Origin: Bolinopsis microptera
Lineage: Eukaryota; Ctenophora; Tentaculata; Lobata; Bolinopsidae
Direction: 5' to 3'
DNA: 64,000 nucleotides
Assembly: GCF_026151205.1 (NCBI RefSeq)
Contig: NC_087073.1
Coordinates: 9,252,411-9,316,410, forward strand
The position numbers and the translations under genes were made by a program. Below are positions 52,498 to 64,000 of the stretch, piece after piece. A model generated the notes under the pieces. It ran no database searches. It was not told where the DNA came from and worked only from the letters and a program-made list of their open reading frames with translations. Numbering within the stretch: position 1 is the stretch's first letter; each line of letters opens with the position of its first letter.

Positions 52498-52532
52498 CTA
52501 AAATATTGATTACGTAATATGTGAACGACCCC

Positions 52533-53515
52533 TTTTGACAAAAACCTAATTGTATCAGGTTCTTGGTAGCTGACACAATAGCCAAAACACATCACGAACA
52601 TTGGTTCAAACTTAGCCAGCGGTGTAACCTTGAGAGACAAATTTATTTGCTACTAATTGTATTAGTGCAGCTGAGGAGGATTATTTTTAATTTAAAGGAA
52701 ATAGTAGTATGTATGATATAACGATCGATAAACAACAATTGATAAGACCAGATTTTGATAAAATAAAATTGTCAACATTAAAATACAATTTCAATTTTTA
52801 AGAATAGTCATGGCAAGCACGATGTTCGTACTTGACCCAGGACCCCTTGCGTGTTGGCCTGCTTGAGGAAACATTTAACGAATTTACCCAAACGAGCTGA
52901 AGTTTGAAAAATTGTTACTACCATTTGGACGCATAAAGCTTATCGTTTTCGTTGAACCAAAATGCTAAATGCATATGAAATATTTTCATTTTTCAATATG
53001 TGTCAACAAATTTAGAATTGTCAAATTACCAAACTCCTGTAAACCGATGAATGGCACGATATTGAAAATAGTTCAGCCAGGAATATGATTCACGATGTAT
53101 GTTGTGATCCATCAACGATCAATATTTATTCTTGAGATGTTAAAATATCTGTGTGAAACATTATGGAACATAGCCAGCAAAAATATTGTTAGTCGGTGGT
53201 GACATGCACAAGCGAAAGAAGCAAGCTCCATAGTGTTTCTTTATCTATTATATAGCTGTTCTCTCTGTTAACAACTATAAAGTGGATGAGCAAAAAGCAC
53301 CGGAAATGACAAACAGCATTCATTGATTCATTATCAGCAGGGGAAGCAAGGGCAAGGTTTCGATTAGCGCACGGACAATAAGTTCTGAGCTCAGCCACAA
53401 TCAGCATAATCAGGGACTGAATCATCCCATAGAATCATCATTGGATTAGGGTTGGCAAGTCTGCCAGATGGTTGAGAAAGTTTGTTGTTGTAGGCAAAGT
53501 GCTTGCTGTTGTGCA
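52533..53515. other. Intergenic downstream of SIN3
   Basis: Presumed SIN3 3' UTR region at the right end. I looked on the - strand for the missing SIN3 C-terminal exons and saw none. Confidence 0.55.
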
Positions 53516-56500
53516 CTAAGAAGTGGATGTGTCCATGGATTCGCCTTTTTCAATACTAGCAACGATCTGTAGAGGTTCCTCCGTTCGAGCCGTTTCTTGC
53601 TAAAATAACTCTCATTAAAACAGTGAATGTAAATCTGACAAGGTGCAAGGTAAACCATCAGAAAAATGAAATGCAATAGGCACTAATTTTCACAAGATGA
53701 AAATAGAAGTTTGCAAACCTCAGTTTCAGTTTCATCTGTCTGCTCCCCGTCCAATAACTCAATAGTCAACTTCGATCCTTGTTTATACTGAAAAATAGGA
53801 AGAGTTTACGGCGCTGTTAAATCTTAACGAATCACATGATCAAGTTATCATCGTGCTTAATCTATTCTTATTCAAGTTATTTTAGTATGTTATTATCGTA
53901 TTTAACTTCTCTCGAACAATCACATGTTTACATTCAAAACTTACAAAATGTATTTTGTAGAGGTTGTGCTCAGACAGGAGTTGTTCAGCGTCCTTCAAGT
54001 AGTTGCTCTCCACAGTTGCCCGAGTAAGCTGAGTAGAAAGGCTGCCCCCAGCTCCTCCTAATGCTCTCTGTTTCAAGTAACTGCTCTTTATCTGGTTACA
54101 CATGGTGTCTGTTGCAAGTGTGTGGCTCTGGAAATACGTTGTTAGTTTTTCATCAAGAATATGAGTCAGAGTTGTCATCCAACATTAAATAGAATAAAGA
54201 TCACAAATGATTAAGTGGCAAACATTTAGCGGTGAATTGTGGGATATACTAGATTAGACACTCACCTGTCTGACGATGTTTGTAATGAGTTTGTCGAGAG
54301 TAAAGGCAATGTAGGAATTAACACCAAACATTTCACGCAGTTTATCCTCGTAGACAGCTGGCTCTACATTACAATCCAACAGATCTTTAACAAGGGACAG
54401 AAAGTGTGTGTAGTAGTGCTCCACTGGCATAGGATCTACGGATATAAAACAGTTAAATGTTTGAATTTCGTGACCTTCTGTGTGTTGATATTCAAAATAT
54501 TTCCTACAATCAAGTGGAGCAACCACACTATAGCAACCACACTATAGGCTCGCAATTGTTCATATATAATATGGCGATTGTATAGTAAAGATTGTATAGA
54601 TATTCAATTTTGTGTTGTACGATATCAGACAGATACATCTGTATTGTATACATTTAGTTATGTATACAGCTGTAAAATTCACAGCTCAAAGTGCAAAGAG
54701 TCACAGTTGAAACAATTCTTTCTATACCCAGCCGTTTTTGCCGCCGGTGTACAATGTTTTGAGACGATATAATCTGATTATGTGCTTAAATTTCTATTTC
54801 AGAAAAATAAAAAGTCTCGTGCGCGAACTCCTTTCGTTGAATTTGATGCAACGCGCGCTCCGTATTTAGTATCATATCTGTCACTTTTGGTACCACGCAT
54901 TTGGCTGCGTTCCTAGAAGTTCGTATTCCGTTGCTACAACTTACTATACCGAGTTTTCAATATCAAATTCAAAACGTACTTGGTTGCCGCATTTTGATGG
55001 CTTGAGCAGTTGGTTCTTTTCGGTTCTTCCTGTCTTTCAATTCCTGCTCCACTACAGCTGTGTTGTATGTGTAGATTTGGAACAATCTTTCGCACAAAAT
55101 CTAAGGCAAATTCGATGTTACAAAATACCATTTTTTAATAGGGGTACTATGTGAGCGAGATAAGTTCGCGTAAAATTGTTTATTCTAGAAGAGGAAATGC
55201 TAATACAGAAACAACTGATAAACTTACTTGATGCTGTCTGAGAAAGGCGTACCATTGGTCGTTCGTGAAAAACAAGTTGTAGGCGTCGGGCTGAAATAAA
55301 GCTTATTTTATCAGGACAGCCTACACAGTACACTTTGAAATAAGTCTAACCTCAAGTTATACGAACGAGAGACAGTAAGCCTACAAAATATACATGTATG
55401 ATCTCACTACACACACAGAGTTTTAAAAATATCATAAAATCCGGACAAAACAAGATTAACTCACAGCATCACTGTCTCCCGGCGTCAGTTTAACTGATTT
55501 AGCTGGTCTGTCTGCTTTTCTGCTGGACCTGCGAGTTCCCCCCTTGTTGGAGGCCCGAGACCCACGTGACCTCGTCTCGTCATCCTCTTCTGAGGAATCC
55601 TCGTCGGTATCATGGTCGTCATCACTAACATCTCCTGATGATACAAATTAAAAGATTTTTACTAAAATTCTTAGAGGGACAATAACTTTCCCGAAACTTT
55701 CAGTAAAGTTTTTAATGCGAGACCAGGGTGGCAAAACACTTCAAACTATCGTGCTTGGAACAACATTTCCAAACAAACCTCTAGGAGCAAAGAAGAAATC
55801 TTGTAAGAATCCGTTCAAAAAGAGTTTCACTTTCGCTTTCTCCTCGTTTTGTAGATGACTTTGTCTACGCAGGTGATGTATGATCAGTGCTCGAGCGTCC
55901 TCTAGAATATGATGATCTTTGTGGGTGATGGTGATATGTGGGCCGGTGACCGTTTTACTTTGATCTGTTACTTGTTCCATTCGCTCGTCATAAAGCGTCT
56001 CTATCTGAAATATAGGGCTAAATAGTAAGCTAACCTAATATCCGCTATTCATATCGAGCAATTCGTTACAATTAGAACAGAATGTTTCAATTATATGCCA
56101 AGAACAAACGGTGTTTAGTCTGTATACCTCCGTGACAAGGTTTTTAGGTCTGATCGACTTGATATCAGTCTGCTTGAATGTGACACTCTGATGGTCCAGT
56201 GATTTGAGGTGGTACTTTTTACACTGTTCGTTCCAAATCTTACTGAACTGCCGTCTTGCTTCACACCACTCCTCGTCTTTACTCTTCAACCTGGTGAGAG
56301 TATTTATTTTTAAGGGTTATTTATAGAATTTATTACCTTTCATAATTTGTAAATAAACGATATGGTCAACCTATTTTGCACAAAATAGTTCAAACAGCAA
56401 ACAATACACATCAATCTTACCTTTTGAGAACAATAGGAATAACAGCTTGTGGCGATTTCTTCAGCCCGTCTATAATACCACCGTGTTTGTCTCCGTATAT

Positions 56501-59500
56501 CCGCTTTATCGCTTTCCTCCCAATAACTTCAGAAGTTCCTCCTAGTTTGTTATCGAGCCTAAACCTGGCCACTTCTGAGAGAAAAGGGAGAAATATTGTT
56601 AGTTGTCTGGTAATCATGTCACAAAATTAGACACATTTCATTGGAATTAATTGTCAAACGTAGCAGTACGCTGGTTCAGACAGTGGAGCCTCTGAACTAT
56701 GTTAGTAATTACCATCAGGAGTGAGTTTTGCCATTTTCTTCTGAACAGCCTCCAGCTGTTTAATGCACGCTAGATTGGTTTCAATCACCACATCCAGCTC
56801 GAATCTCTCATCATCACACTTGTTAATATACTCCTCGTACGTAGACTTCTTAGCTCCTGAGAAGGTGCTGTCTTCAGACCAGCAGGGGTAGGATCTCCAG
56901 GTGTCGTTCAGAACCTGTTTTTGGGGTAAATGATATCAATTAATAATTTAAAAAGATCTCTGATTGCTGGTCTTACGGTTATTAAAACATTCTGTCAATT
57001 CGGTAAATGATTGCAAATGTAATTAAGAGTAGAGGGCGAACTTTAAAATGAGTGGAAGTAAAGATACCGACTAATTTACCTGTTTGCACAGTTCAGTTCT
57101 GCCCATACATTTAGGAGGAATGTAATTAGGAGGATGTGCTCGGTACGAAGCACCGTACCGCTTACACGACGCGTAGTTGATCTCGAGCTCCCCTACCCTG
57201 TTTTTACGACCCTGATCAGTGGGAACTGCATCTTTGTAACCCACATAGTTCTTAAACCAGGCGAAGAGCTCCGGAAATTTACCGATAAAGTGCACCACTA
57301 TGTGGACTATGTCTGTAGCGTTGAGAGTTTCTTCTGTGTATAACACCAAGCATCTGATGAACGTGGAAACATTTATTAGAATTGATAGCTTGCAGAAACA
57401 CTTTTGGTTTTGACGGATAATTATGCTTTTTGTAATCGAACACCAAATATTTTCCAAACACACATTTATTGAATATTGAGTACTTTATGGATTGTGTGAA
57501 GTAAATAAAATCAACTAGTTACCTCAGAAAGTTCTCGTACACCTCCTGACTCTTCAGAGCCTTCTTTACTCTATCAAAGAAATCCTGCTCAGAATAAATC
57601 ACTATCTTCTCGTCTTTAACCTCGGCTTCCTTCTCTATCTTACCGATGTGAAGTCGTGGTAGCTGTTTTGCAGCTTCGTTTGGCAAAGTCTGGGCTGGCG
57701 CTGCACCTGTTACAAAATTGTAAAACACATTTTCCAAAAATACAAAGTTTACTTAAGCTATAAAACAAATTTACTTCAGAATAAAGCTGAAGAATAGCTA
57801 CTTGTACTGTTAGACATATCATCTGGACTGCTCAAAATAACAAACTGACCAGGAGCAGCTCGCTTGAGAGGGGGAGGTCCTGCACTGTGCTTGGTTTCAG
57901 GACCGTTTGTGGACTGTATGCTCATCTGTTTAGTGTGTTCCTGCTGGAGGTGAGCAGCTACCACGTGCGCTTCAGGGAGGAACTGGGAGAAGTCCTTGAG
58001 CAGATCAGGCTGGTCCTTGAACAGGACTCTAACTTTGTCAAACACCTGGTGGATAATCAGATTGTAGGACCTTATATTCAAGTTAATATTTCCTTAAAAT
58101 AATATCTCAATTGTAGCAGTGAACTTGGAGTAGCTTTATAACTTGGAGATATTATTTATCCCTTGTCAACCATCAAGGGAGAGGTTTACATTACCTTTTA
58201 AGGAATAAAATCCAGTATAAATACCACAGACAATACAACAATACGGTTACATGCTACTAGCCCAATACAGTACACACAGTACACACTACACGGTACACAC
58301 AGTACACACAGTACACACAGTACACACAGTACACACAGTACACACAGTACACACAGTACACAGTACAGTAAACACTAACCTCAGTTTCACACATTGGGCC
58401 ATGTTGTGTAGTGTCCTTCACCGTCTTCTGATCCTTCTGGAACGTGTGTAAAATCTCCATAAACGTCTTGTAAACCTGTAATGTGTTGAGCAAATAAAGT
58501 CAGAGTATCTCTTTGCCAAAAAGCCAAAATTTACTCTGCTAAATTTAATCAAACGTAAATTTGTGCTTAGGGTCCGGGACTTGCAATGTAAATTAGTCAA
58601 AAAACAAGCTGAATCTTCTGTTGCTTTGATTCGTAAACAAAATTTTGTGAATGAATTATTAAAGTGGTAAACCATCAAATAAATCCCAAAAACTAAATAA
58701 TCTTTCCTTCCATTGCTGGTAGTAAGATACAGTGTTAAAAATTCAATCGTATTTAGTCGTATTTGGAATGAACAATTCCTAAATCCTATGTTAAAACAGT
58801 TTCTAAGCACCTCAGGTTCGGTCTGGAACCGTGTTTTTATCTTGTTGACGTAACTGATTGCTTGGTTGAATTCAGGCTGGGCTGGAAGCCCGTTTGCAGA
58901 ACCCTACAACGATAAAACATAAATAGAACTAATCGATTTACATTTTAAAGTTAAATTGTATGGTTCTTAAACCAAGTTTTGATACGTCATGATTAATAAT
59001 TATTATATAATATGCGTTAGCTGAAAAAAATCAAGAATTAAAATATATTACATTTCAGAATATAGAATTGATAGATACACCGAACTAAACCCACTTGAGG
59101 TTTGGGAGGGGGAGGTAGCGGTTTAGGAGGTTGTGGCAGTACGGGAGCAGACAACTGTTGTACAGTCTGGGGTGTAGTGGAGGTCTGCTGGAGCTCAGGT
59201 CGGGGCGCAGGGCGTGTGATGGGGGTTGTAGAGGGCACTGTCTGCCGGTCACTTATTATGTGATACGTCTGAAAATAATAGATCGTTTTTAAAAAGCCTT
59301 AATTTTCCTCCTGTCAACCAAGTCTGCTGTTGATAATCGCTAGATGCTAAAGTATAATTTTTATTTCACGAATGAAATTCGAAATAAAGGGTATAGGTAC
59401 TTAAATTAAAAGTATATGAGAATAGTTCCTTACCGACACTCTGTTTGGTTGTCCATTGGGACCACCATTTGAGGAAATATTGAGGGTAACATTAAAAGCG

Positions 59501-60451
59501 TGACTGTTACTACCAGCACCGGTAGCTGGCTGCACTTCGATCTTATATCCAGGAGGTAGGAAAGTATTGAAACCCGATATCAGTTCCGGTCTTCCTCGGA
59601 AGAGGTTGGAGACTCGTGTTATTACTCCTGGCGTATCAATGCTGGGGTAAAAGGGATTTACTTTTTAATATAACATTACAGCGGGAAAAGTTAATTAAAG
59701 TTTTAAAATGGAAGCGAGCTATAACACTATCTTATGAACATTGACAAACCTCTGAGACTTGAACTCCTTCATAATGTCCAGGAAGTTGTTGTAAACGTGT
59801 GGCTGATCCCCAAACTGGGCCTTGACTTGGTCCAAATACCAGAGCGCATCATCAACCTTCCAAGGACCGATAATATCAATATCGTATAGTGAATAAAATG
59901 AGAAAATGCTCATCACATCTACGTAATTTGCTCGAATTTAGTTTAACCTATTATCAAAATGAACAATTTAAGGGAGTTTCAGTTTGGCTATACGTGTTGC
60001 AAATCTGAATATTCTAGTCGTAACAAAGACTATCATGACTCTAAAGATATCAAGGAATTGAGACTCACCCGAAGACGTTGGTACTGTCCCTCCTGTCTTG
60101 GAGCAGCAGTGTTAGCTGTCTGGGGTCTGGCTGGCCTAGGCCCTGCTGCATTACCACTGAAACAAAGTAAGTGAGGTTCCAGCCTCAAACAAGGGATGGA
60201 CAGGAATGTTTTAAAATGTAAACGAAATAAGAATAAAACAACGATCTGATACGTTCGATGATATCAGATATCCAAGACCGCACTCACTGGAATTCCTGAG
60301 GTCTGACATGAGAGTTAAGGACGGACTGTACGAAGCCATGATTGGAGGGAACCACAGGATGAGTAGCTGCAGCGTAGTCCAGTCTCCCAGAGTGAGGAAT
60401 TCCTCTACCATCTGGAGGCCGCTCTCCTTCCCTCCTGTTTGCTGGATTCAT
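53516..60451 (-). CDS. SIN3: SIN3 transcriptional corepressor, C-terminally short
   Basis: 21 exons, from 60,288-60,451 to 53,516-53,599: 60,069-60,156; 59,750-59,856; 59,434-59,641; 59,095-59,268; 58,811-58,903; 58,380-58,475; 57,802-58,045; 57,523-57,706; 57,080-57,353; 56,713-56,914; 56,421-56,574; 56,128-56,290; 55,779-56,004; 55,465-55,634; 55,228-55,290; 54,980-55,100; 54,266-54,435; 53,945-54,127; 53,719-53,787. The sum is 3,237 nt, 1,078 residues. PAH1 starts near residue 85 ([19 protein letters not shown]), PAH2 near 254 ([16 protein letters not shown]), PAH3 near 405 ([20 protein letters not shown]). The HDAC-interaction region follows ([43 protein letters not shown]), then part of the SIN3 C-terminal domain ([35 protein letters not shown]). 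SIN3 is the nuclear scaffold of the HDAC1/2 complex. After [17 protein letters not shown] it ends with a short novel exon. About 180 residues found in human SIN3A are absent. The exon 8 donor is ambiguous by 6 nt. Confidence 0.95.
58265..58373. repeat. TACACACAG microsatellite next to a SIN3 splice donor
   Basis: About ten 9-bp TACACACAG units in SIN3 intron 7, ending within about 10 nt of the exon 7 donor (58,379). ORFs through it on both strands are artefacts. Confidence 0.9.
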
Positions 60452-61224
60452 CTCCTACATTAGGATGTTAGTCAGTGAAACCTCGTACTGATTCAAATGT
60501 AATTAAAGCACCTTCAATCTGGAATTTTTACAATAACATCAATGGTGATAAATTTAGAACCAAACGAAACTTTAGAAAAGATTTTCTACAGATTATTCTA
60601 CAGATTATTCTACAGCAAATTTTCTACAGAATCGATTTAATTATATAAGACCTCTTATCGACGGGGTAAATATTTGTCTTATATCATTAAAAGCACCTGG
60701 AGAAAATGCCGTTCAATAATGGCGGCACTCTAAAGCTTATTTTATGGTTCTAGGGTCATAAATCATATTATGATACGAGTGATCTCAGCTTTCATTTGCA
60801 TATCAGTGAGCAAAACTTGGTACAGCTGATGAAGAATGAAGTGCAACGGTTTGTAGAAAAGTCACATACGACGAGAGAAATTAGAGTTTATCTTAATCCT
60901 GAGTATCGAATTCATTATCAGTAAGCTTAGCATACCGTATTTAAGTGAAATACTCAAATTCTGTTTCTCTGCAGCCAGTATGATGCTATATTTTTCAAGT
61001 TATCAGCAGGGAAAATTAAGTGGAAATTCTAAATGAAAACTGAAGGTGGTCTACGACCGGGTAAAGGCCTTGCCAATTTCTCGATTGCATTGATAAGGGA
61101 CAAATATTGCAGAGCAAGTGAGCAACGTCCTTATCAGTATTTTGTTATAATGATAGGTTAATTTGTGATAATAAGGAAGCCACGTCTCCATATTCACTCA
61201 TTTATCGTACATTGCTTTTAAAAG
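60452..61224. other. Divergent promoter region, SIN3 and PAN-like gene
   Basis: A 773-bp spacer between two divergently transcribed genes, so it holds both promoters. A 13-bp unit (GATTATTCTACA) repeats three times near 60,585-60,625. No TATA box that I would defend. Confidence 0.55.
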
Positions 61225-63347
61225 ATGTTGGTGGTCGTTCTCTTTGGATTTTTGCTTGCTCTATTAGAAGGGGTACCAACTCCTCAACAATGCTCTCGCG
61301 ATAGTGTTGATTTTTGGGGGGCCGATATTGGATTCAATACTGCTGGAAGTTTGGAGAAATGTGAAAAAATATGCAGAGAGATGGCTACATGTGCCTCTCT
61401 GACTTTCAGGTCAGTCAGTCAGTCAGTCAGTCAGTCAGTCAGTCAGTCAGTCAGTCAGTCAGTCAGTCAGTCAGTCAGTCAGTCAGTCAGTCAGTCAGTC
61501 AGTCAGTCAGTCAGTCAGTCAGTCAGTCAGTCAGTCAGTCAGTCAGTCAGTCAGTCAGTCAGTCAGTCAGTCAGTCAGTCAGTCAGCCAGTCAGTCAGTC
61601 AGTCAGTCAGTCAGTCAGTCAGTCAGTCAGTCAGTCAGTCACATGTTAAGATATAAGATATGTTCTAAGAACAATATTGTTTATTCAGGGCGTCTAGCGA
61701 CTCCTGTTGGCTGAAGAACAAAAGAGGTGGACTCAGAGGACCTTATGTAAAAGGTGGACTAGTCAGTATGAACATGGATTGCGGAGACAAAAAGTTTGAC
61801 CAGTCTTGTATCGAGGAAAACACGGATTACTGGGGAGCTGATATTGGAGGGAGAAGAGCTCTCAACTTCGACCAGTGTGAGACCTTCTGTAGAGACGCCG
61901 AGGAGTGTGTCTCTATCACTTATAGAGCTGCTGATTCTCAGTGCTGGCTAAAATACAACCGCTTTGGAGCTTACGGTCCTTCGCCAGGCGATGGACTTAC
62001 AAGTCTGAATATGAACTGCACAGAACCTGCTAAATCTGATGGTGGCTGTAAAAGGATTGATGTCGATTTTTGGGGGACTGACATCCGTTATAAGAAAACT
62101 GACAATTTGGAGGAATGCGAAAAGTTGTGCAAAGATACTGATGGGTGTGTTTCATTGACATACAGGTATGTTTTTCTTATTGCAGGAAACCCGTGAACTT
62201 AATTTCTTTCATATAGGCTTAAAATTTGATAAAATTAAAGATCCTATCTCATTTATTTGGTTTCAGGACTTATTGTTTATAGAGTTAATGAACTGAATTT
62301 CAGATCGTCAAACAGATTCTGCTGGCTAAAGAACAAAAGAGGTGGACTCAGAGGACCTTATGTAAAAGGTGGACTAGTCAGTCTCAACATGGATTGCGGG
62401 GACACAAAATCTGATCAGACTTGTATCGAGGAAAACACGGATTACTGGGGAGCTGATATTGGAGGGAGAAGAGCTCTCAACTTCGACCAGTGCGAGACCT
62501 TCTGTAGAGACGCCGAGGAGTGTGTCTCTATCACTTACAGAGCCGCTGATTCTCAGTGCTGGCTTAAATACAACCGATTTGGAGCTTACGGTCCTATACA
62601 AAATGACGGCCTCACAAGTTTGAATATGGACTGTGCAGCACAACTTAGCTTTGAAAAAGGATGTGAAAGACTTGATATAGATTTCTGGGGGGCTGATATT
62701 GGGTTCCAGACTACTGAGAGTGTGGAAAGTTGTGAAGAATGGTGTAAAAAGTCTCTTGGCTGCGCTTCTCTTACTTATAGGTTTGTTGATTTTATCTTTT
62801 AATTTTGTCCAGTGATATAAACCTAAGCAAAATCCATTTCGATTTTTCGTGGGTCTACTTTGACACTGGTTATCATACAACATATTAGTTTTAATTTGAA
62901 ACTTTGATCAACTTGAATTAAAGAGTTTCTTACCACTTTTATCCCAAATCATGGTTTTTAGGGAAAACCATAAACTTCTCTATTTCATATGCTAATTTCA
63001 GGGAGTCTGACTTCTCTTGTTGGCTGAAGAACAAAAGAGGGGGACTCAGAGGACCTTATGTAAAAGGTGGACTAGTCAGTCTCAACATGGACTGCGGAGA
63101 CAAAAAGTTTGACCAAACTTGTATCGAGGAAAACACGGATTACTGGGGAGCTGATATTGGAGGGAGAAGAGCTCTCAACTTCGACCAGTGCGAGACCTTC
63201 TGTAGAGACGCCGAGGAGTGTGTCTCTATCACTTACAGAGTTGCTGATTCTCAGTGCTGGCTAAAATACAACCGTTTTGGAGCTTACGGTCCTTCACCAG
63301 GCGATGGACTTACAAGTCTGAATATGGATTGTCCGACTGAAGCATAA
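61225..63347 (+). CDS. Secreted protein of six tandem PAN/Apple-like Cys-rich repeats
   Basis: Four exons: 61,225-61,409; 61,689-62,165; 62,304-62,780; 63,002-63,347. They total 1,485 nt, 494 residues. A signal peptide (MLVVVLFGFLLALLEGVPT) is followed by six repeats of about 75-80 residues with the pattern D(F/Y)WGADIG..., CE..C, C.S(L/I)TYR, CWLK, GP...GL.S.NM.C, six Cys per repeat. This fits PAN/Apple-type adhesion modules, though the assignment is by eye. Each intron falls at the same point, after the TYR of a repeat and in phase 2. Exons 2 and 3 are both exactly 477 nt and nearly identical in their middle parts, which points to recent exon duplication or conversion. Such proteins usually act outside the cell in binding proteins or glycans. 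Whether this one does is unknown. Confidence 0.85.
61410..61641 (+). repeat. GTCA x58 microsatellite carrying the intron 1 donor
   Basis: 58 uninterrupted 4-bp units with one GCCA variant near 61,586. The first unit supplies the exon 1 donor (TTTCAG then GTCAGT), and every later unit repeats the same CAG/GTCAGT context. All frames are open through it, so ORFs rich in SVSQ are artefacts. Confidence 0.95.
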
Positions 63348-64000
63348 ATATTCGGACAAAACTGTCAGTCGGAAATGCAAATTAAGTGAATTGATATTTG
63401 ATACATTCCTAATGATAAACTTTATATTTTGACATGAGATCTATCAAAATTCACAAAAATTAATAATATTTTTTCTGATTCTATGTATAATGTATGTTTT
63501 ATCCTTCCAAAGATTCAAATCTCTTTTTGAATGGGCTATTATTCCAATAATAGATATTGTGATATCAGGCAACGATGAGATTAAACTAATCTTCATTTTG
63601 AAGTCTTATACTTCAGTAATATGGTATCAAGGCTAAGGCAAACTGTTCCCTATCCAACGATTTCGATCAAAACTAAATTCATAACAAATCACTGGTTTTT
63701 GGGCTAGATATTATTATTAAAATGAGGATTAGAATTAAAATCAAATTTACACAGCAATTACACCATGGGATAATTAAATAGTTTAAAGCAATAAATTATG
63801 ATTATACAATACAAATTTATGAATGAAAATTAATAAGTTACAATATAGTTGATTTTTCGATAAAATGTAACCATTGGAATATAACGAAAATTACATAAAT
63901 ACCCACTTTTAAAAATGAAAATTTATGTACCAAGATTATGGTTGTGAGATGTGACTTAATTAAAAATCTAAGATTATATGTTTGTAAAAATTCACCGTTT
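63348..64000. other. Downstream of the PAN-like gene, nothing recognised
   Basis: AT-rich 3' flank with no further ORF or repeat that I can support up to the window edge. Confidence 0.5.

Noticed and set aside
61371-61656. Long SVSQ-rich extension of the PAN-like protein
   Set aside because: A good donor at the first GTCA unit and an in-phase acceptor at 61,689 restore the Cys-rich repeat, so the array is intronic by preference.
62374-62883. 169-codon ORF on the - strand
   Set aside because: It is antisense to exon 3 of the PAN-like gene.

Overview
This window is animal nuclear DNA: AT-rich, with intron-split genes carrying GT..AG introns, TTAGGG-type telomere-like repeats, and many DNA transposons, Helitrons and LINEs. 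The gene content (SIN3 corepressor, TCP11-like protein, mitochondrial ribosomal protein L18, PRL phosphatase, JmjC hydroxylases, TIMP-like inhibitor, an LDLa-rich 7TM receptor, a secreted protein of tandem Cys-rich domains) is metazoan. An early-branching aquatic invertebrate, possibly a cnidarian, is my best guess, but nothing here fixes the species. Exon models were built by hand from reading frames and splice sites. Eight of them close in frame with a total length divisible by three.

Layout. 1-10,800 is a transposon-rich gene desert: a TIR element with telomere-like repeats (375-1128), a 4.3-kb TIR element with a 6-bp target-site duplication that holds several other elements (1787-6129), MITEs and hairpins. 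A TIMP/NTR-like secreted inhibitor lies on the + strand at 10,890-12,537. From 14,313 to 36,157 the genes all lie on the - strand: TCP11-like (14,313-17,318), MRPL18 (17,818-20,983) with an unrecognised intronless ORF inside its second intron, a secretory JmjC/EF-hand protein (21,429-23,976), a disordered acidic protein with a closely following 67-codon ORF (26,539-30,418), PTP4A/PRL (32,236-32,718), and a second JmjC/EF-hand protein ending in KDEL (33,505-36,157). 36,476-38,850 holds a LINE interrupted by another LINE. 38,851-42,957 is repeat-rich intergenic DNA.

An LDLa-7TM receptor (42,958-49,902, + strand) has transposons nested in its fourth intron and an in-frame hexanucleotide array of about 600 bp as its C-tail. 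After a Helitron and a repeat-rich gap, a 21-exon SIN3 gene (53,516-60,451, - strand) lacks the usual C-terminal end. It is divergent from a + strand gene for a secreted protein of six PAN/Apple-like Cys-rich repeats (61,225-63,347), whose first intron begins inside a 58-unit GTCA array.

The most novel-looking observations are the pair of ER-type JmjC/EF-hand hydroxylases (one with KDEL), the repeat-encoded receptor tail, the GTCA donor array, the ORF nested in MRPL18, and a 66-bp palindromic repeat flanked by a 10-bp direct duplication. The genes do not form an obvious single pathway. The two JmjC proteins are paralogues, and the rest look like ordinary neighbours.
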